Below are positions 1-8,157 of a stretch of 64,000 nt of DNA, one piece after another. Source of the DNA: Hymenobacter chitinivorans DSM 11115 (lineage in GTDB: Bacteria; Bacteroidota; Bacteroidia; Cytophagales; Hymenobacteraceae); assembly GCF_002797555.1 (NCBI RefSeq), contig NZ_PGFA01000001.1:620001-684000 (forward strand). Direction: 5' to 3'. The notes under the pieces are model-generated. The model did no database searches. It was given only the letters and a program-made list of their open reading frames with translations, and was not told the DNA's origin. Made by a program: the position numbers and the translations under genes. How positions within the stretch are numbered: the first letter of the stretch is position 1; every line of letters begins with the position of its first letter.

Positions 1-203
1 CTGGCCTGCGCCAGGCGAAACTTCCGGTTCAGGTTAAACGTGCAGCTGCCCCGGGCCTGCCCAAACGAGGCTCCCAGCTCGTAGCGGCAGGCAAATGTCT
101 GGTTCTCGGGCCGGATAGTGAGGTCAACGCTAACTGTATTGTGGGCCCGGCAGGTAAGCAGCGGGCCGAGCAGGATAAGGCAGAGAAGATATAAACGACG
201 CAT
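1..203 (-). CDS. Exported protein of unknown function, 3' end outside the window
   Basis: Reading from an ATG at 203 toward base 1 gives 67 codons with no stop. The product starts with a typical signal peptide: MRR, then a leucine-rich core (LYLLCLILLGPLL) and a likely cleavage region near TCRAHN. The rest (TVSVDLTIRPENQTFAC...) looks like the start of a beta-rich secreted domain. I do not recognise a family. The C-terminal part lies beyond the window edge. The start is inferred from the signal peptide. Confidence 0.6.
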   Translation of the reverse strand, partial: MRRLYLLCLILLGPLLTCRAHNTVSVDLTIRPENQTFACRYELGASFGQARGSCTFNLNRKFRLAQA

Positions 204-277
204 CCGGGATTCAGGCTATAGCCAACGCCCCAAGGTAGAGTAATTGGGGCGGGCTTTAGTCCGCAGCGGTAATGGCC

Positions 278-976
278 TTAGTAGCGGGCCGTCAGATGGG
301 GATAGTACCGGTCAAAATCCGCGGGGGCAATGTAGGTGCCGGTCATCCGGTAATTGCCCAGGTCATAATCCACCGCCAGGGGCTGCTCCCCCGGGCTGTG
401 TGGATCCGGGCCGCCGGTGGTATGGTGCTTTTGGGCATAGGCATTCTTGGCTACTTGAAGCATTTCCTCTCCCGAGGCGTCGAGCCGGTCGAGGGGAATC
501 GTAAGCTGCTCCGGGTTCTGCAGTGCCGCTTGTACGACGTCCGCCCCGCAGGAAATCAGATAAGCCCGGAAGTAGATAAAATCATCGGTCGACACATAGG
601 AGCCATTGGTAATCTGATAGAGTGACTTGATGTTGTAATTCCACTCCCGGATGAGCTGCTCCCGCAGCCTGCATTCAAAGCCCAGAATATCCTGGTCCGA
701 CAACTGGGCCAGCGTGTCCTGCAGGTACGCGGCTTGTTGCGCCAGATCCTGCGGGTGCGCCGCTTTGGAGGTAGCAATAAGCGTCCAGAAGGTGCTTTCC
801 TGCATGCGGAGGGAATCCGGGAAGACGCGGGGCGACTCGGTAAAGGTCGTATGGGCTAAGGCTTCGTATTCCCGCTCCTGATACTGGATGAATTTATAGT
901 CAATAACGCGGTAGCCTATAAAAAGCAGGGCTCCCACAGAGAGCAGGATATAGAGGAGTATTTTCAGTATTCTCAT
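278..976 (-). CDS. Membrane-anchored DUF4240-like protein
   Basis: 232 residues from the ATG at 976; a TTG at 1030 would add 18 polar residues, but the ATG places a single transmembrane helix (about residues 3-22, ILKILLYILLSVGALLFIGY) at the N-terminus, so I prefer it. The middle carries features I associate with DUF4240: an FWTLI segment, a LSDQDILGFECRL segment, then DDFIYFRAYLISCG and a run about bad or missing counts of residues per domain. DUF4240 has no established reaction. The anchor would hold the domain at the inner membrane. The C-terminal ~70 residues are proline/histidine rich and unassigned. Confidence 0.6.
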   Translation of the reverse strand: MRILKILLYILLSVGALLFIGYRVIDYKFIQYQEREYEALAHTTFTESPRVFPDSLRMQESTFWTLIATSKAAHPQDLAQQAAYLQDTLAQLSDQDILGFECRLREQLIREWNYNIKSLYQITNGSYVSTDDFIYFRAYLISCGADVVQAALQNPEQLTIPLDRLDASGEEMLQVAKNAYAQKHHTTGGPDPHSPGEQPLAVDYDLGNYRMTGTYIAPADFDRYYPHLTARY

Positions 977-1146
977 GTACTCACGGGTGATACGACCGGC
1001 CGCAGTGTCGCTAGCCACGTTTTCAGACAAAGGAAACAGCTAGGCCCCGGCCAGACAACATCAGATAGTGCCCACGAGGCGCTGCTGCAAGGCAAGCCGG
1101 CTTGGGTCAGCACCCACACCAGATAGTATCACCGCCGCGGTGGCCA

Positions 1147-1569
1147 CTACCGGAGTAGGGGCAGCAGGGCCGAATTCAACACCGGGTTTGGCCTTTGCAC
1201 GAAACGGGGCTCCTGCTGGCTTAGAACGGAGATGCAGTCATCCATTCCGGTAATCAGAAATTCGCGGAAGCCCAGCGCCTTGGAGCTAAAGCCGCCGGCA
1301 GAGTCCTCCATATCCAGCCAGCCGCCGCTAAGAATCTCGAAAAGCCAGTTGTCGACCAGCAGCGGGTTTTCCCAATAGTTGATCATGTCGCCTTCATCCA
1401 GGCATTTAAAGCCCCGCGGATTATCAAAGACGATATCGTAGTCAATGTCTTTGCCTCCGTCGCTGTGGTAATAAATAAGCAGTTGAGGCGGCTTAATCCG
1501 AAAGTCCAGCCCGGCCACAACCGGGTTTCTAAGTTGAGCTATCGGCGTCGTAAGGATGCGGGTTTCCAT
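1147..1569 (-). CDS. Hypothetical protein, cytosolic
   Basis: 140 residues from an ATG at 1569, with no signal peptide or membrane segment. It is acidic in the middle (DGGKDIDYDIVFD, CLDEGDMINYWEN). Small acidic proteins of this type are often immunity or partner proteins, but nothing here links it to a toxin. It sits between the DUF4240-like gene and a secreted-protein gene on the same strand. No family recognised. Confidence 0.55.
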   Translation of the reverse strand: METRILTTPIAQLRNPVVAGLDFRIKPPQLLIYYHSDGGKDIDYDIVFDNPRGFKCLDEGDMINYWENPLLVDNWLFEILSGGWLDMEDSAGGFSSKALGFREFLITGMDDCISVLSQQEPRFVQRPNPVLNSALLPLLR

Positions 1570-1602
1570 GGCTTTGATTACCTATTTTGCAGGGCCGCCC
1601 GG

Positions 1603-2094
1603 CTACGGCCGCAGCTCGTGGACGCCCTTTTTGCCGTCCATGCCCAGTCTTTTCAGCGTTGTGGTGCCCTCTTCAAACTTGAGCAACACGACCGCCGCGA
1701 CTTTGGCCCGGCTTTTCTCCCAGTGAAGCTTCCCGTCGATATTCTCTTTCAGCCGCAGCTTGCTGGTTCTTACATTGGTTTCGTTTTGAAGACTAATCAG
1801 GCAGGAGTTGCCGTCGTTGTCGACGATAATCTGGAGAAGTAAAGTGCCCCGTAGCTTTTGGGCTTCCGCTGTACTAAGCGCGGAGGTGACAAGCGTCAGC
1901 AACGCTTGGGTATCGGTTTTGGCCGTAACCGTATCCCGTTCCAGGGCAAACTGGTCGGTATTGCAGCCCTTGAACTTCTCGGGAAACAGATTCTGCCCGT
2001 AGCTGCTGGTAGCCAGTAGTAGGCAGAAGAGGGTAACTAATAATCGGCCCGCAAAAGGGCGGGCGGTAGAAACACGGCGACTCAAGAAGGGCAT
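1603..2094 (-). CDS. Exported protein of unknown function
   Basis: 163 residues from the ATG at 2094. The frame stays open to 2154, but the ATG at 2094 begins a signal peptide: MPFLSRR, then a hydrophobic core (LLVTLFCLLLATSSYGQ) with cleavage likely after SYG. The mature part has the pattern GTLLLQIIVDNDGNSCLISL, which resembles the strand-rich C-terminal domain of TonB-like proteins, where a new function is built on a 'value, index, effect' strand; that link is tentative. No other motif is visible. Confidence 0.55.
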   Translation of the reverse strand: MPFLSRRVSTARPFAGRLLVTLFCLLLATSSYGQNLFPEKFKGCNTDQFALERDTVTAKTDTQALLTLVTSALSTAEAQKLRGTLLLQIIVDNDGNSCLISLQNETNVRTSKLRLKENIDGKLHWEKSRAKVAAVVLLKFEEGTTTLKRLGMDGKKGVHELRP

Positions 2095-2153
2095 GAAACA
2101 GGGTTTATCGGATGACCAAAGATAGGTTGCGCCGTTGGTAGCAGCTAGCGGCA

Positions 2154-2807
2154 CTAGTACTCCCGCACGTCGTCAATCTTATAGCCCTGGGCGGTATTCA
2201 CCACCTTAATGTCGCCCTTGCCGTCGTGCTGATTTTTTAGGTCGTGAATAACTACCTCGAACACAAAGGCGGGGTCGGGCGTCTGCTCTTTGAGCCGGCA
2301 CTGGGTCACTTTGGCTTTGCCATAGTTCTCCTGGGTAAACAAGAAGCCCCCGGTGCCCACGTAGCGGGTGTCGTAGCGGCCACCCCACTTTTTCTCGAAT
2401 GCGCGTTGAGCCCGGGCTTCTTTCTCGCCTTCCCCCTCGGTATAGGCCAGCCAGGTGGCGTCGGTTTTGTAGGTCAGGTACTGCAGGGAGTAGATGCCGT
2501 CCGGGTTTTCTTCCTCACTGTTTTGCTGCTCCTTGACCTTGTCGGCAAAGTTCTCCTCGATGCTGGCAATCAGCCACTGCCGGGCCCGGGCCGAATCCCC
2601 CGGCACAACTTCCGTAGCCGGCGGCAGCGGCTGGGCCAGGGCCCGCATGGTGCCCATTTCGGGCTCCGCCTCGGCTGCTGAATCCGGCGCGGGGGCCACG
2701 GCAGCGGCGGGTGGGGGCGTAGCAGCCGCGGCGGGCTGTTCGGTGGGTTGGGAGTGGCAGGCGGTCAGCAGGCCGGCTAGTAGGCCCAGGGCAAGCGTGG
2801 TTTTCAT
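2154..2807 (-). CDS. Lipoprotein of unknown function
   Basis: 217 residues. The N-terminus is a lipoprotein signal peptide with lipobox LLTAC (Cys17). A low-complexity Pro/Ala linker follows (residues ~20-60), then a globular domain of about 150 residues ending in a GYKIDDVREY strand. The fold may be of the NTF2 or DUF3828 kind, judged only from the ending; this is a weak guess. It is encoded just upstream of, and in the same direction as, the exported protein at 1603-2094, so the two may be co-transcribed. Confidence 0.65.
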   Translation of the reverse strand: MKTTLALGLLAGLLTACHSQPTEQPAAAATPPPAAAVAPAPDSAAEAEPEMGTMRALAQPLPPATEVVPGDSARARQWLIASIEENFADKVKEQQNSEEENPDGIYSLQYLTYKTDATWLAYTEGEGEKEARAQRAFEKKWGGRYDTRYVGTGGFLFTQENYGKAKVTQCRLKEQTPDPAFVFEVVIHDLKNQHDGKGDIKVVNTAQGYKIDDVREY

Positions 2808-2929
2808 CGGAAGAAGCAGGCTAAGTAAAGCAACTACCGCCAGGGCTCCGTGCCCGGCAATAGGTCGGCGAAGCTAGGCTATATCTTGTTGAATGGATAG
2901 AAGGCAAGTGCGAGTACGGCAGGGTTCGG

Positions 2930-2962
2930 CACAGTCGATTGACTCGGCCGAGTGACAGCCGG
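2930..2962. repeat. Short REP-like palindromic fragment
   Basis: Contains GACTCGGCCGAGTGAC within the gap 2808-2991. It shares the CTCGGC...GCCGAGTGAC core with the larger inverted repeat at 4752-4902, so it may be a decayed copy of the same family. The rest of this gap shows nothing else I can support. Confidence 0.35.
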
Positions 2963-2991
2963 TAGGGAATGATTCAAGAAAAGCGGGCGTC

Positions 2992-3591
2992 TTATTTCGG
3001 CCACCGACCCTGGTACCAGGCTTCCAGATACTCCTCGTGCCAAGCCGTAGCGTGGGTGGCGGGCACCGCGGCGTAGGTGTCGTACAGGCTGGGTGGAAGC
3101 AGGGCGTACTCAAACTCCCAGAGCTTAGTAGGGTCGGGCTGCCGGGCTGCGTCAAAATCTCCGAGCTGCACCTCGTCCACGAAGTATATGGCAGCCTGCG
3201 GAAACTCCCGTCGCAGCTCATGCGCTACGTATTCGACGAGCCGCTGAGCTTGGGCGTGGTAGAAGTAGCCCGGTCCGAGCAGCCGGTGGGTGTCGGTATA
3301 CAAGTCGCAGCATAGCCAGTTGCCGACTACGTTCCCCATTTCAGGTGCCATCCCGTCAATGGTTAAATAGAGGGGAATTGTAAAGCCAGGAGGAATAAAT
3401 TCCGACACGTGCTCGGATGAGAACACCCAGCCAATATCGTTGACATCCCACGTAAAGGCATCAAACATCCGTTGCACCTCCTCCATGGGAGCTCCTATTC
3501 GTTGGAGCACCCGCCCAAAACGGTCTAGCACCGGCTTAAAGTCGGCGCCTTCCAGTGGCTCACAGAGCCGTATGCTATTCATTTCACCCAT
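2992..3591 (-). CDS. Hypothetical protein
   Basis: 199 residues from the ATG at 3591 (a second ATG lies three codons in, at 3582). The frame remains open to 4002, but the extra 137 codons are read through the 42-bp repeat array and the end of the next gene, and give a low-complexity valine-rich stretch, so I exclude them. The protein is aromatic rich and ends WYQGRWPK. It has no signal peptide. The segment with conserved-looking WEFEYALLPPSLYD does not match a family I can name. Confidence 0.55.
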   Translation of the reverse strand: MGEMNSIRLCEPLEGADFKPVLDRFGRVLQRIGAPMEEVQRMFDAFTWDVNDIGWVFSSEHVSEFIPPGFTIPLYLTIDGMAPEMGNVVGNWLCCDLYTDTHRLLGPGYFYHAQAQRLVEYVAHELRREFPQAAIYFVDEVQLGDFDAARQPDPTKLWEFEYALLPPSLYDTYAAVPATHATAWHEEYLEAWYQGRWPK

Positions 3592-3619
3592 AGAAAGCAG
3601 TAATAGAGAATATTGTGGT

Positions 3620-3890
3620 AGACAACCAACACAATAAACTTGAAAACCTCGTGTCGCCTCGGTCAGAGCCGCTTCCGGCGTTCTAAAAACCCGTGTCGTC
3701 AAGACGACACGGCCTACCACAACTACAAAAGTACCCCTGACCGAGGCGACAGGCACTTCACTACTTATTGTAGGGCCTCTGACCGAGACGACACGGGCTT
3801 CCGCAGTTGCAAAAGCCCCTCTAGTTAAGGCGACAAGCCCTACCACAACTACAAAAGCCGCCCCTGCCAAGACAAGGACGGCTTTTGCAC
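3620..3890. repeat. Array of diverged 42-bp tandem repeats (array A)
   Basis: Clear unit starts at 3662, 3704, 3746, 3788 and 3830, each exactly 42 bp, with a weaker unit on each side. Units 3704-3745 and 3830-3871 share a 19-base identical core (CCTACCACAACTACAAAAG) and about four fifths of all positions. Units are contiguous, with no spacers. A 15-bp inverted pair links 3652 (TGTCGCCTCGGTCAG) and about 3738. Because 42 is a multiple of three, the minus strand stays open as a 14-residue periodic frame. Confidence 0.75.
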
Positions 3891-3922
3891 GTGCGGAGCC
3901 GGGCTCCGGCCTAAGCCGGGAC

Positions 3923-4627
3923 CTACTCGGCCGGAGCCTCGGCGGCTTGGCGGGGTTTCTTCGGGGCTTTCCGGCCGGCGATGTACGTTTTCCCAAAATC
4001 AAAGAACCGGTACACCTCCTGGGGTTCCTCGAAGCGCAGCTCCAGTTGGGCCTTGAGGCGGCGCAGGGCCCGGGCCAGCTTCAGCCAGTCGGCCGAGAGG
4101 GCCACGCGGGCCTGGGAAATGGCCGCCCCGGCGGTGCCGCGGGTTTCGTGGGCGGCGGCCAGCTGCTGGTAAGCGGCCTTGGCCGCCGCGGGCAGGCCGG
4201 GCTGGCCCAGGTCGGCGGCGTGCTTGGCGTAGAGGTCGAGCAGGAGCTTGGAATCCTGGAGCAGCTCGGGCTGGTCGAGGCCGGCGAGCTTGCTCTTGCT
4301 GTACTTCTTAAAATCGGCGTAGGCGGGGAGCTTGCGCAGCTTGGGCGTCACGTAGTCCTTCATGGCGTCATCCACGAACTCCAGCCACTGCTTGCGGGCC
4401 GCCCGAAACGCCTCCGTACCCCCGCTTGTGGACTCGTCGGCATCGGTCAGGTTCACGTCGAAGCCGTTGAGGGCCGCTTCCAGGGCCGCAAGGTGGTTGG
4501 TGAATTCGGCCCCGAGGTCGGCCTGCTTCACGGCCAGGTGGGTGGCGGTGCCCAGGGCTTTAAAGTTGGTGCGCGACATGGGCAGGGCCGCGAAAAAGTT
4601 GTCGAAATAACTCTGGTAAGCGGACAT
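3923..4627 (-). CDS. Hypothetical alpha-helical protein
   Basis: 234 residues from the ATG at 4627. Alanine, leucine and lysine rich with heptad-like stretches, so probably an all-helical bundle. There is no signal peptide, and the C-terminus is a basic then acidic tail (RKAPKKPRQAAEAPAE). The composition of the middle (KLRKLPAYADFKKYSKSKL) suggests a soluble cytoplasmic protein. No family recognised. It stands alone, with array A downstream and a repeat-filled gap upstream. Confidence 0.6.
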   Translation of the reverse strand: MSAYQSYFDNFFAALPMSRTNFKALGTATHLAVKQADLGAEFTNHLAALEAALNGFDVNLTDADESTSGGTEAFRAARKQWLEFVDDAMKDYVTPKLRKLPAYADFKKYSKSKLAGLDQPELLQDSKLLLDLYAKHAADLGQPGLPAAAKAAYQQLAAAHETRGTAGAAISQARVALSADWLKLARALRRLKAQLELRFEEPQEVYRFFDFGKTYIAGRKAPKKPRQAAEAPAE

Positions 4628-4751
4628 GGTAATGGGGGTAAAGGATACATAAAATAGCCCGGACCGTCGAGTGCGGACCGGGCGTAAGGTATTGAGTTCA
4701 AGGGGTTGGGCAAGCGGGGAGGGCGGGTTTATTTTTGGATGTTGCTTCGGC

Positions 4752-4902
4752 GCAGTCGCTCGGCTATTGCCGAGTGACGCCTATGCCGGAGGGGCTCCGC
4801 CCCGAGCGTCCCGCGCCGCTAGGGCGTTCTATCAGCGCGGCACAATTCGCAGCAGAGCTGCTCAAGCGTAGTGGTCACTCGGCATAGCCGAGCGACTGTG
4901 CG
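4752..4902. repeat. Large REP-like inverted repeat
   Basis: Outer arms GTCGCTCGGCTATTGCCGAGTGAC (near 4755) and GTCACTCGGCATAGCCGAGCGAC (near 4874) are reverse complements except for one extra T in the left arm. Each arm also folds on itself through CTCGGC/GCCGAG. The ~95-base middle contains a short GGAGGGGCTCCGCCCC hairpin. It lies 22 bp from the RAYT-linked palindrome at 4925 but has a different sequence. Together these fill the 377-bp gap before the transposase. Confidence 0.7.
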
Positions 4903-4924
4903 GCAGGGCAGATATTGGACTGGT

Positions 4925-5009
4925 AGTAGCGCGAACTTTGTAGTTCGCGTGGCTGAACGACAATCGTTGCAGAGGCGCGGGCCACGCGAACTACAAAGTT
5001 CGCGCTACT
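4925..5009. repeat. REP/BIME-like 85-bp palindrome, left flank of the RAYT gene
   Basis: Arms begin AGTAGCGCGAACTTTGTAGT and end with the matching complement ...GTTCGCGCTACT. Each arm is itself a small palindrome (GCGAACT-TTGT-AGTTCGC). The copy at 5606-5690 is in the same orientation and differs at one base. The stop codon of the transposase (5005-5007) lies inside this element, so repeat and gene overlap. Confidence 0.9.
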
Positions 5010-5595
5010 GCGTTTCTGCCCAGTAGGTATAGGGCCATTGCTCCCAGTTGTCTACTAATCCTGCTTTCACTGGGTTATTAATTGTATAGGCAATTACGCG
5101 TTGCATTTCTTCGCTGCTGCGGATGATATGGTCGTAGGTTTCGCGCTGCCAGAACTGACCCCTGCGATTTAGCAACTGATTTGCCTGTAAGGCCGTGTAG
5201 CCTTTTATGCGTTGAATAGTTTTGGCCAACGGTGGCGCTTCATCAGGGAAGGAAACAACCAGATGCACGTGGTTAGGCATAATACAATAGCAAATCAGCT
5301 GGTATGCTTTACCGTGGAAATGACGTAGCGAAGCACCCACTAAATCGGCTATTCGGGGTTCCTGCAACCATATCGGGCCATGGGTAGCGCCGTCTAGTAG
5401 GTTGTCAAACTTGCCGAAATAGCGGCGTTGTTTGGCGTAGTTATCTTCCGTTTCCTCGCCGCTGCTGAATTGTAGTTGTAAGCGCAGAATGATATTGCCT
5501 GGTAAAGAGTCGGCGAGGCGAAACGTAAGAAAGATATCTGAGCCCGGCGGAAGCCGGTGCGGTAGATTACGCTCATAATGAATAAGGTCGCCCAT
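5005..5595 (-). CDS. REP-associated tyrosine transposase (RAYT, Y1/HUH type)
   Basis: 196 residues. RAYTs are single-copy relatives of IS200/IS605 transposases that process REP palindromes. The metal-binding HUH pair appears as HVH in CIMPNHVHLVVSF (about residues 105-117), after a family-like opening (GSDIFLTFRLADSLP). The catalytic tyrosine is probably in VIAYTINNPVKAGLV (about residues 165-179), the usual RAYT position. The gene lies exactly between two near-identical palindromes: its stop is inside one and its start is 11 bp from the other. That is the expected layout for a RAYT and its cognate REPs. Confidence 0.92.
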   Translation of the reverse strand: MGDLIHYERNLPHRLPPGSDIFLTFRLADSLPGNIILRLQLQFSSGEETEDNYAKQRRYFGKFDNLLDGATHGPIWLQEPRIADLVGASLRHFHGKAYQLICYCIMPNHVHLVVSFPDEAPPLAKTIQRIKGYTALQANQLLNRRGQFWQRETYDHIIRSSEEMQRVIAYTINNPVKAGLVDNWEQWPYTYWAETQ

Positions 5596-5605
5596 GCCGT
5601 AAGGT

Positions 5606-5690
5606 AGTAGCGCGAACTTTGTAGTTCGCGTGGCTGAACGACAATCGTTGCAGAGGCGCGGGGCACGCGAACTACAAAGTTCGCGCTACT
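5606..5690. repeat. REP/BIME-like 85-bp palindrome, right flank of the RAYT gene
   Basis: Same length and orientation as 4925-5009, with a single base difference near the start of the right arm (GGGGCACG against GGGCCACG). Starts 11 bp before the RAYT start codon and ends 7 bp from the stop of the ABC exporter gene, so it may also act as a transcript-end hairpin for that gene. Confidence 0.9.
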
Positions 5691-5696
5691 GACCGT

Positions 5697-7508
5697 CTAC
5701 GCCGCCGTATCCCCGACCTCATCCTCATCATCGACCATCACCCGGGCCAGCTTCTCGATATTCAGGCTCCGGGCCGAGGCGTCGAAAATCTCGCGGTAGG
5801 TGCCGCGCTTGTCGTAGAGCTGCTCGTGGGTGCCGCTTTCCACCATGCGGCCCTGCTTCATGACGTAGATGCAGTCGGAGTCCACGATTTGGGCCAGGCT
5901 GTGGGAGATGATGACCACGGTGCGGCCCTTTTTGATGGCGTCGAGGGAGTTTTTGATTTGCTCGGTGGCAATGGCGTCGAGGGAGGCGGTGGGCTCGTCG
6001 AGGAAGATGATGGGCGGGTTTTTGAGGAAGAGCCGGGCAATGGCAATGCGCTGCTGCTGCCCCCCGCTGAGCTGCTGGGCGTCGCTCTGGTAGCCCTTGG
6101 GTAGCTCCAGAATCTGGTCGTGGAGGTAGGCCTGCTTGGCGGCGGCCTGGATTTGCTCCAGCGTGGCGTCCATCACCCCGTAGCGGATGTTTTCCTCGAT
6201 GGTGCCCTTGAAGATGTGGTTTTTCTGGAGCACCAGCCCGATGCGCTGGCGCAGGGCGTGGGTGTCGTAGTCGGCCAGGGGCTTGCCGTCGAGCAGCATC
6301 TTGCCAGAATCGGGCTCGTAGAACTTGCAGAGCAGGTTGATGATGGTGCTTTTGCCGGCCCCGCTGAGGCCCACCAGGGCGGTGGTTTTGCCTTCCTCGA
6401 TGGTCAGGCACACGTCGTGCAGGGCCTGGGTGCCGCTGGGGTAGGTGAAGTCCACGTTGCAGATGTCGAAGGTGCCGCGCACGGCGTTGGGCTGAATGGG
6501 GCCGGTTTTCTCGCGGGCATCGTCGGCGTCGAGGATGTCGAAGAAGCCTTCGGAGTAGGTCAGGGCCTCGTTCATCTCGTCGTAGATGCGGTGCAGCTGC
6601 CGGATGGGGGCCGACACGTTGTTGAAGAGCAGGATGTGGAACATGATGGCCCCGATGCTGATCTGCCGGTCGAGCACGAGGTAAGCCGTCAGGATGATGA
6701 TGAGCACCACGCCGACCTGCTCGACGAAGGTTTTGAGCCCGTCGTAGAGGAAGTTGGTTTTGCGCGTAGCCAGCTGGGCTTCCTGGAGGTTCTGCTGCAC
6801 CTGGGCCTGCTTCTGCTCCTCGTAATCCTCGCGCACGAAGCTCTTGATGACCACGGCCGAGTCAATCAGATTCACCAGGCCCTGGCTTTTGGCCTCGCGC
6901 AGACCGCGCAGGGCGCGCCGGGTGCCATTGAGCTTATCGGCCTGCCGGTAGCTGATCCAGAAGTACACGGGCAGCACCGCCACGGCCACCAGGCCCACGT
7001 ACACATTGGCCATAAACATGACCACCAGGGCCACAATGGCGTTGGCAAACAGGGGCAGGATGTCGATAAAGAAGTTCTGGACCAGCTTCATCAGGCTTTC
7101 CACGCCCCGGTCGATGCGGGTCTGGAGCTTGCCGGCCTGGTTGCCGCTGTCGGAGTAAAAGCCCAGCTCGTAGCTCAGCAGCTTGTGAATGGCATCCTGG
7201 GACAAGGTGCTCGACACGTTGATGCGGATTTTCTCCCCGTAGAACTTCTGCCCGAACTGGATAAAGGTGTTGATAACCTCCTTGCCCAGCAGCAGCACGC
7301 TCACCCAGAGCAGCAAATCCAGACCCTGCGCCAGGCCCAGATTACGGTTGAGCAAACCCTGCACCGTATCCACGGTATAGCGCAGCACAAACGGGTTGAC
7401 CTGGGCCGCCAACGAGCCCACCAAGGTCAGCAGCAGGGTGCTGATGACCAGGCGGCGGTAAGGCAGAACGTAAGGGTAGAGGCGGCGGATAATTTCCCAG
7501 AGACTCAT
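5697..7508 (-). CDS. ABC exporter, fused membrane and ATPase domains (MsbA/MDR-like)
   Basis: 603 residues, the usual length of a half-transporter. The N-terminal ~310 residues hold six membrane helices, e.g. LLLTLVGSLAAQVNPFVL and VVLIIILTAYLVL. The C-terminal nucleotide-binding domain shows Walker A (GLSGAGKST, ~residue 373), the signature LSGGQQQR and Walker B IIFLDEP followed by a switch histidine in VVIISHSLAQ. It would work as a homodimer exporting lipids or drugs; the substrate cannot be read from sequence. It is followed by a REP palindrome and has no transporter neighbours. Confidence 0.9.
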   Translation of the reverse strand: MSLWEIIRRLYPYVLPYRRLVISTLLLTLVGSLAAQVNPFVLRYTVDTVQGLLNRNLGLAQGLDLLLWVSVLLLGKEVINTFIQFGQKFYGEKIRINVSSTLSQDAIHKLLSYELGFYSDSGNQAGKLQTRIDRGVESLMKLVQNFFIDILPLFANAIVALVVMFMANVYVGLVAVAVLPVYFWISYRQADKLNGTRRALRGLREAKSQGLVNLIDSAVVIKSFVREDYEEQKQAQVQQNLQEAQLATRKTNFLYDGLKTFVEQVGVVLIIILTAYLVLDRQISIGAIMFHILLFNNVSAPIRQLHRIYDEMNEALTYSEGFFDILDADDAREKTGPIQPNAVRGTFDICNVDFTYPSGTQALHDVCLTIEEGKTTALVGLSGAGKSTIINLLCKFYEPDSGKMLLDGKPLADYDTHALRQRIGLVLQKNHIFKGTIEENIRYGVMDATLEQIQAAAKQAYLHDQILELPKGYQSDAQQLSGGQQQRIAIARLFLKNPPIIFLDEPTASLDAIATEQIKNSLDAIKKGRTVVIISHSLAQIVDSDCIYVMKQGRMVESGTHEQLYDKRGTYREIFDASARSLNIEKLARVMVDDEDEVGDTAA

Positions 7509-7587
7509 GAGCGGCAGAACGGACGGTGTGGTAGTGTCCGGTTAGACGCGCGGGAGGGGTGTGGGGTTATTTTGGGGTGGAAGGCGG

Positions 7588-8139
7588 TTAAAAGAAACCC
7601 CAAAGTTTAGGCTTGTGATAGGCAAGGCTGATGTCGTTGATGAAAACTGGTTTCGGCTGATTGTTTATATCGGTTGCATAAATGATGAAAGTGCCGTTGA
7701 GTCCCTGCTTCTGCTTGCCAAGTTGAATCCGGGGCTCAGTAGTACACTGGGCCCGATAAATGCCTGGGGAATAGGAGCGGATGCTGAGCTTGCCATTTTT
7801 GATGGGTAGTACTCCCGCTTGTGTTACGCTGTTACCTGGTGCGGAAATACTGTATTGGATAGAATCCAGGGATTTGTATTGGTTGATGGTGTCGGTGTGA
7901 AAATCAATATCAAGTAGATAGTTCTGTGAGTAATTAATTTCTGTCATAATAAGTGGTGTCGGAAGAAAAACTGTCTCTTTCGTTAAGTTTATCTCAATAA
8001 AAGCTACATAAGGAGTAGAGGTGGTTTCCGATTTTAGTTTGCTCCAGGCCCAGAATTTACGCTTGCTCACCGCCACGCAGCTGCTTATCAATAAGCAAAA
8101 AGTGGAAACGGTAAGTGTACTAATGACTCGCTTCTTCAT
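7588..8139 (-). CDS. Lipoprotein of unknown function
   Basis: 183 residues. Lipoprotein signal peptide with lipobox LLISSC (Cys21). The mature part is rich in Ser, Thr, Asn and Lys and looks beta-rich (carboxypeptidase-regulatory-like or immunoglobulin-like), with YSPGIYRAQC and NGTFIIYATDI strands. The gene is noticeably less GC-rich than its neighbours, which could reflect recent acquisition. No family recognised. Confidence 0.6.
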   Translation of the reverse strand: MKKRVISTLTVSTFCLLISSCVAVSKRKFWAWSKLKSETTSTPYVAFIEINLTKETVFLPTPLIMTEINYSQNYLLDIDFHTDTINQYKSLDSIQYSISAPGNSVTQAGVLPIKNGKLSIRSYSPGIYRAQCTTEPRIQLGKQKQGLNGTFIIYATDINNQPKPVFINDISLAYHKPKLWGFF

Positions 8140-8157
8140 AGCTCTATCCTTATAGTT

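Noticed and set aside
2874..3221. A minus-strand 115-residue frame
   Set aside because: It overlaps the better-supported 2992-3591 gene in another frame and lacks any motif.
3592..4002. A 137-codon extension of the 2992-3591 gene
   Set aside because: It reads through the 42-bp array and the end of the next gene. The open frame follows from a period divisible by three, and the product is a low-complexity valine-rich stretch with no leader.
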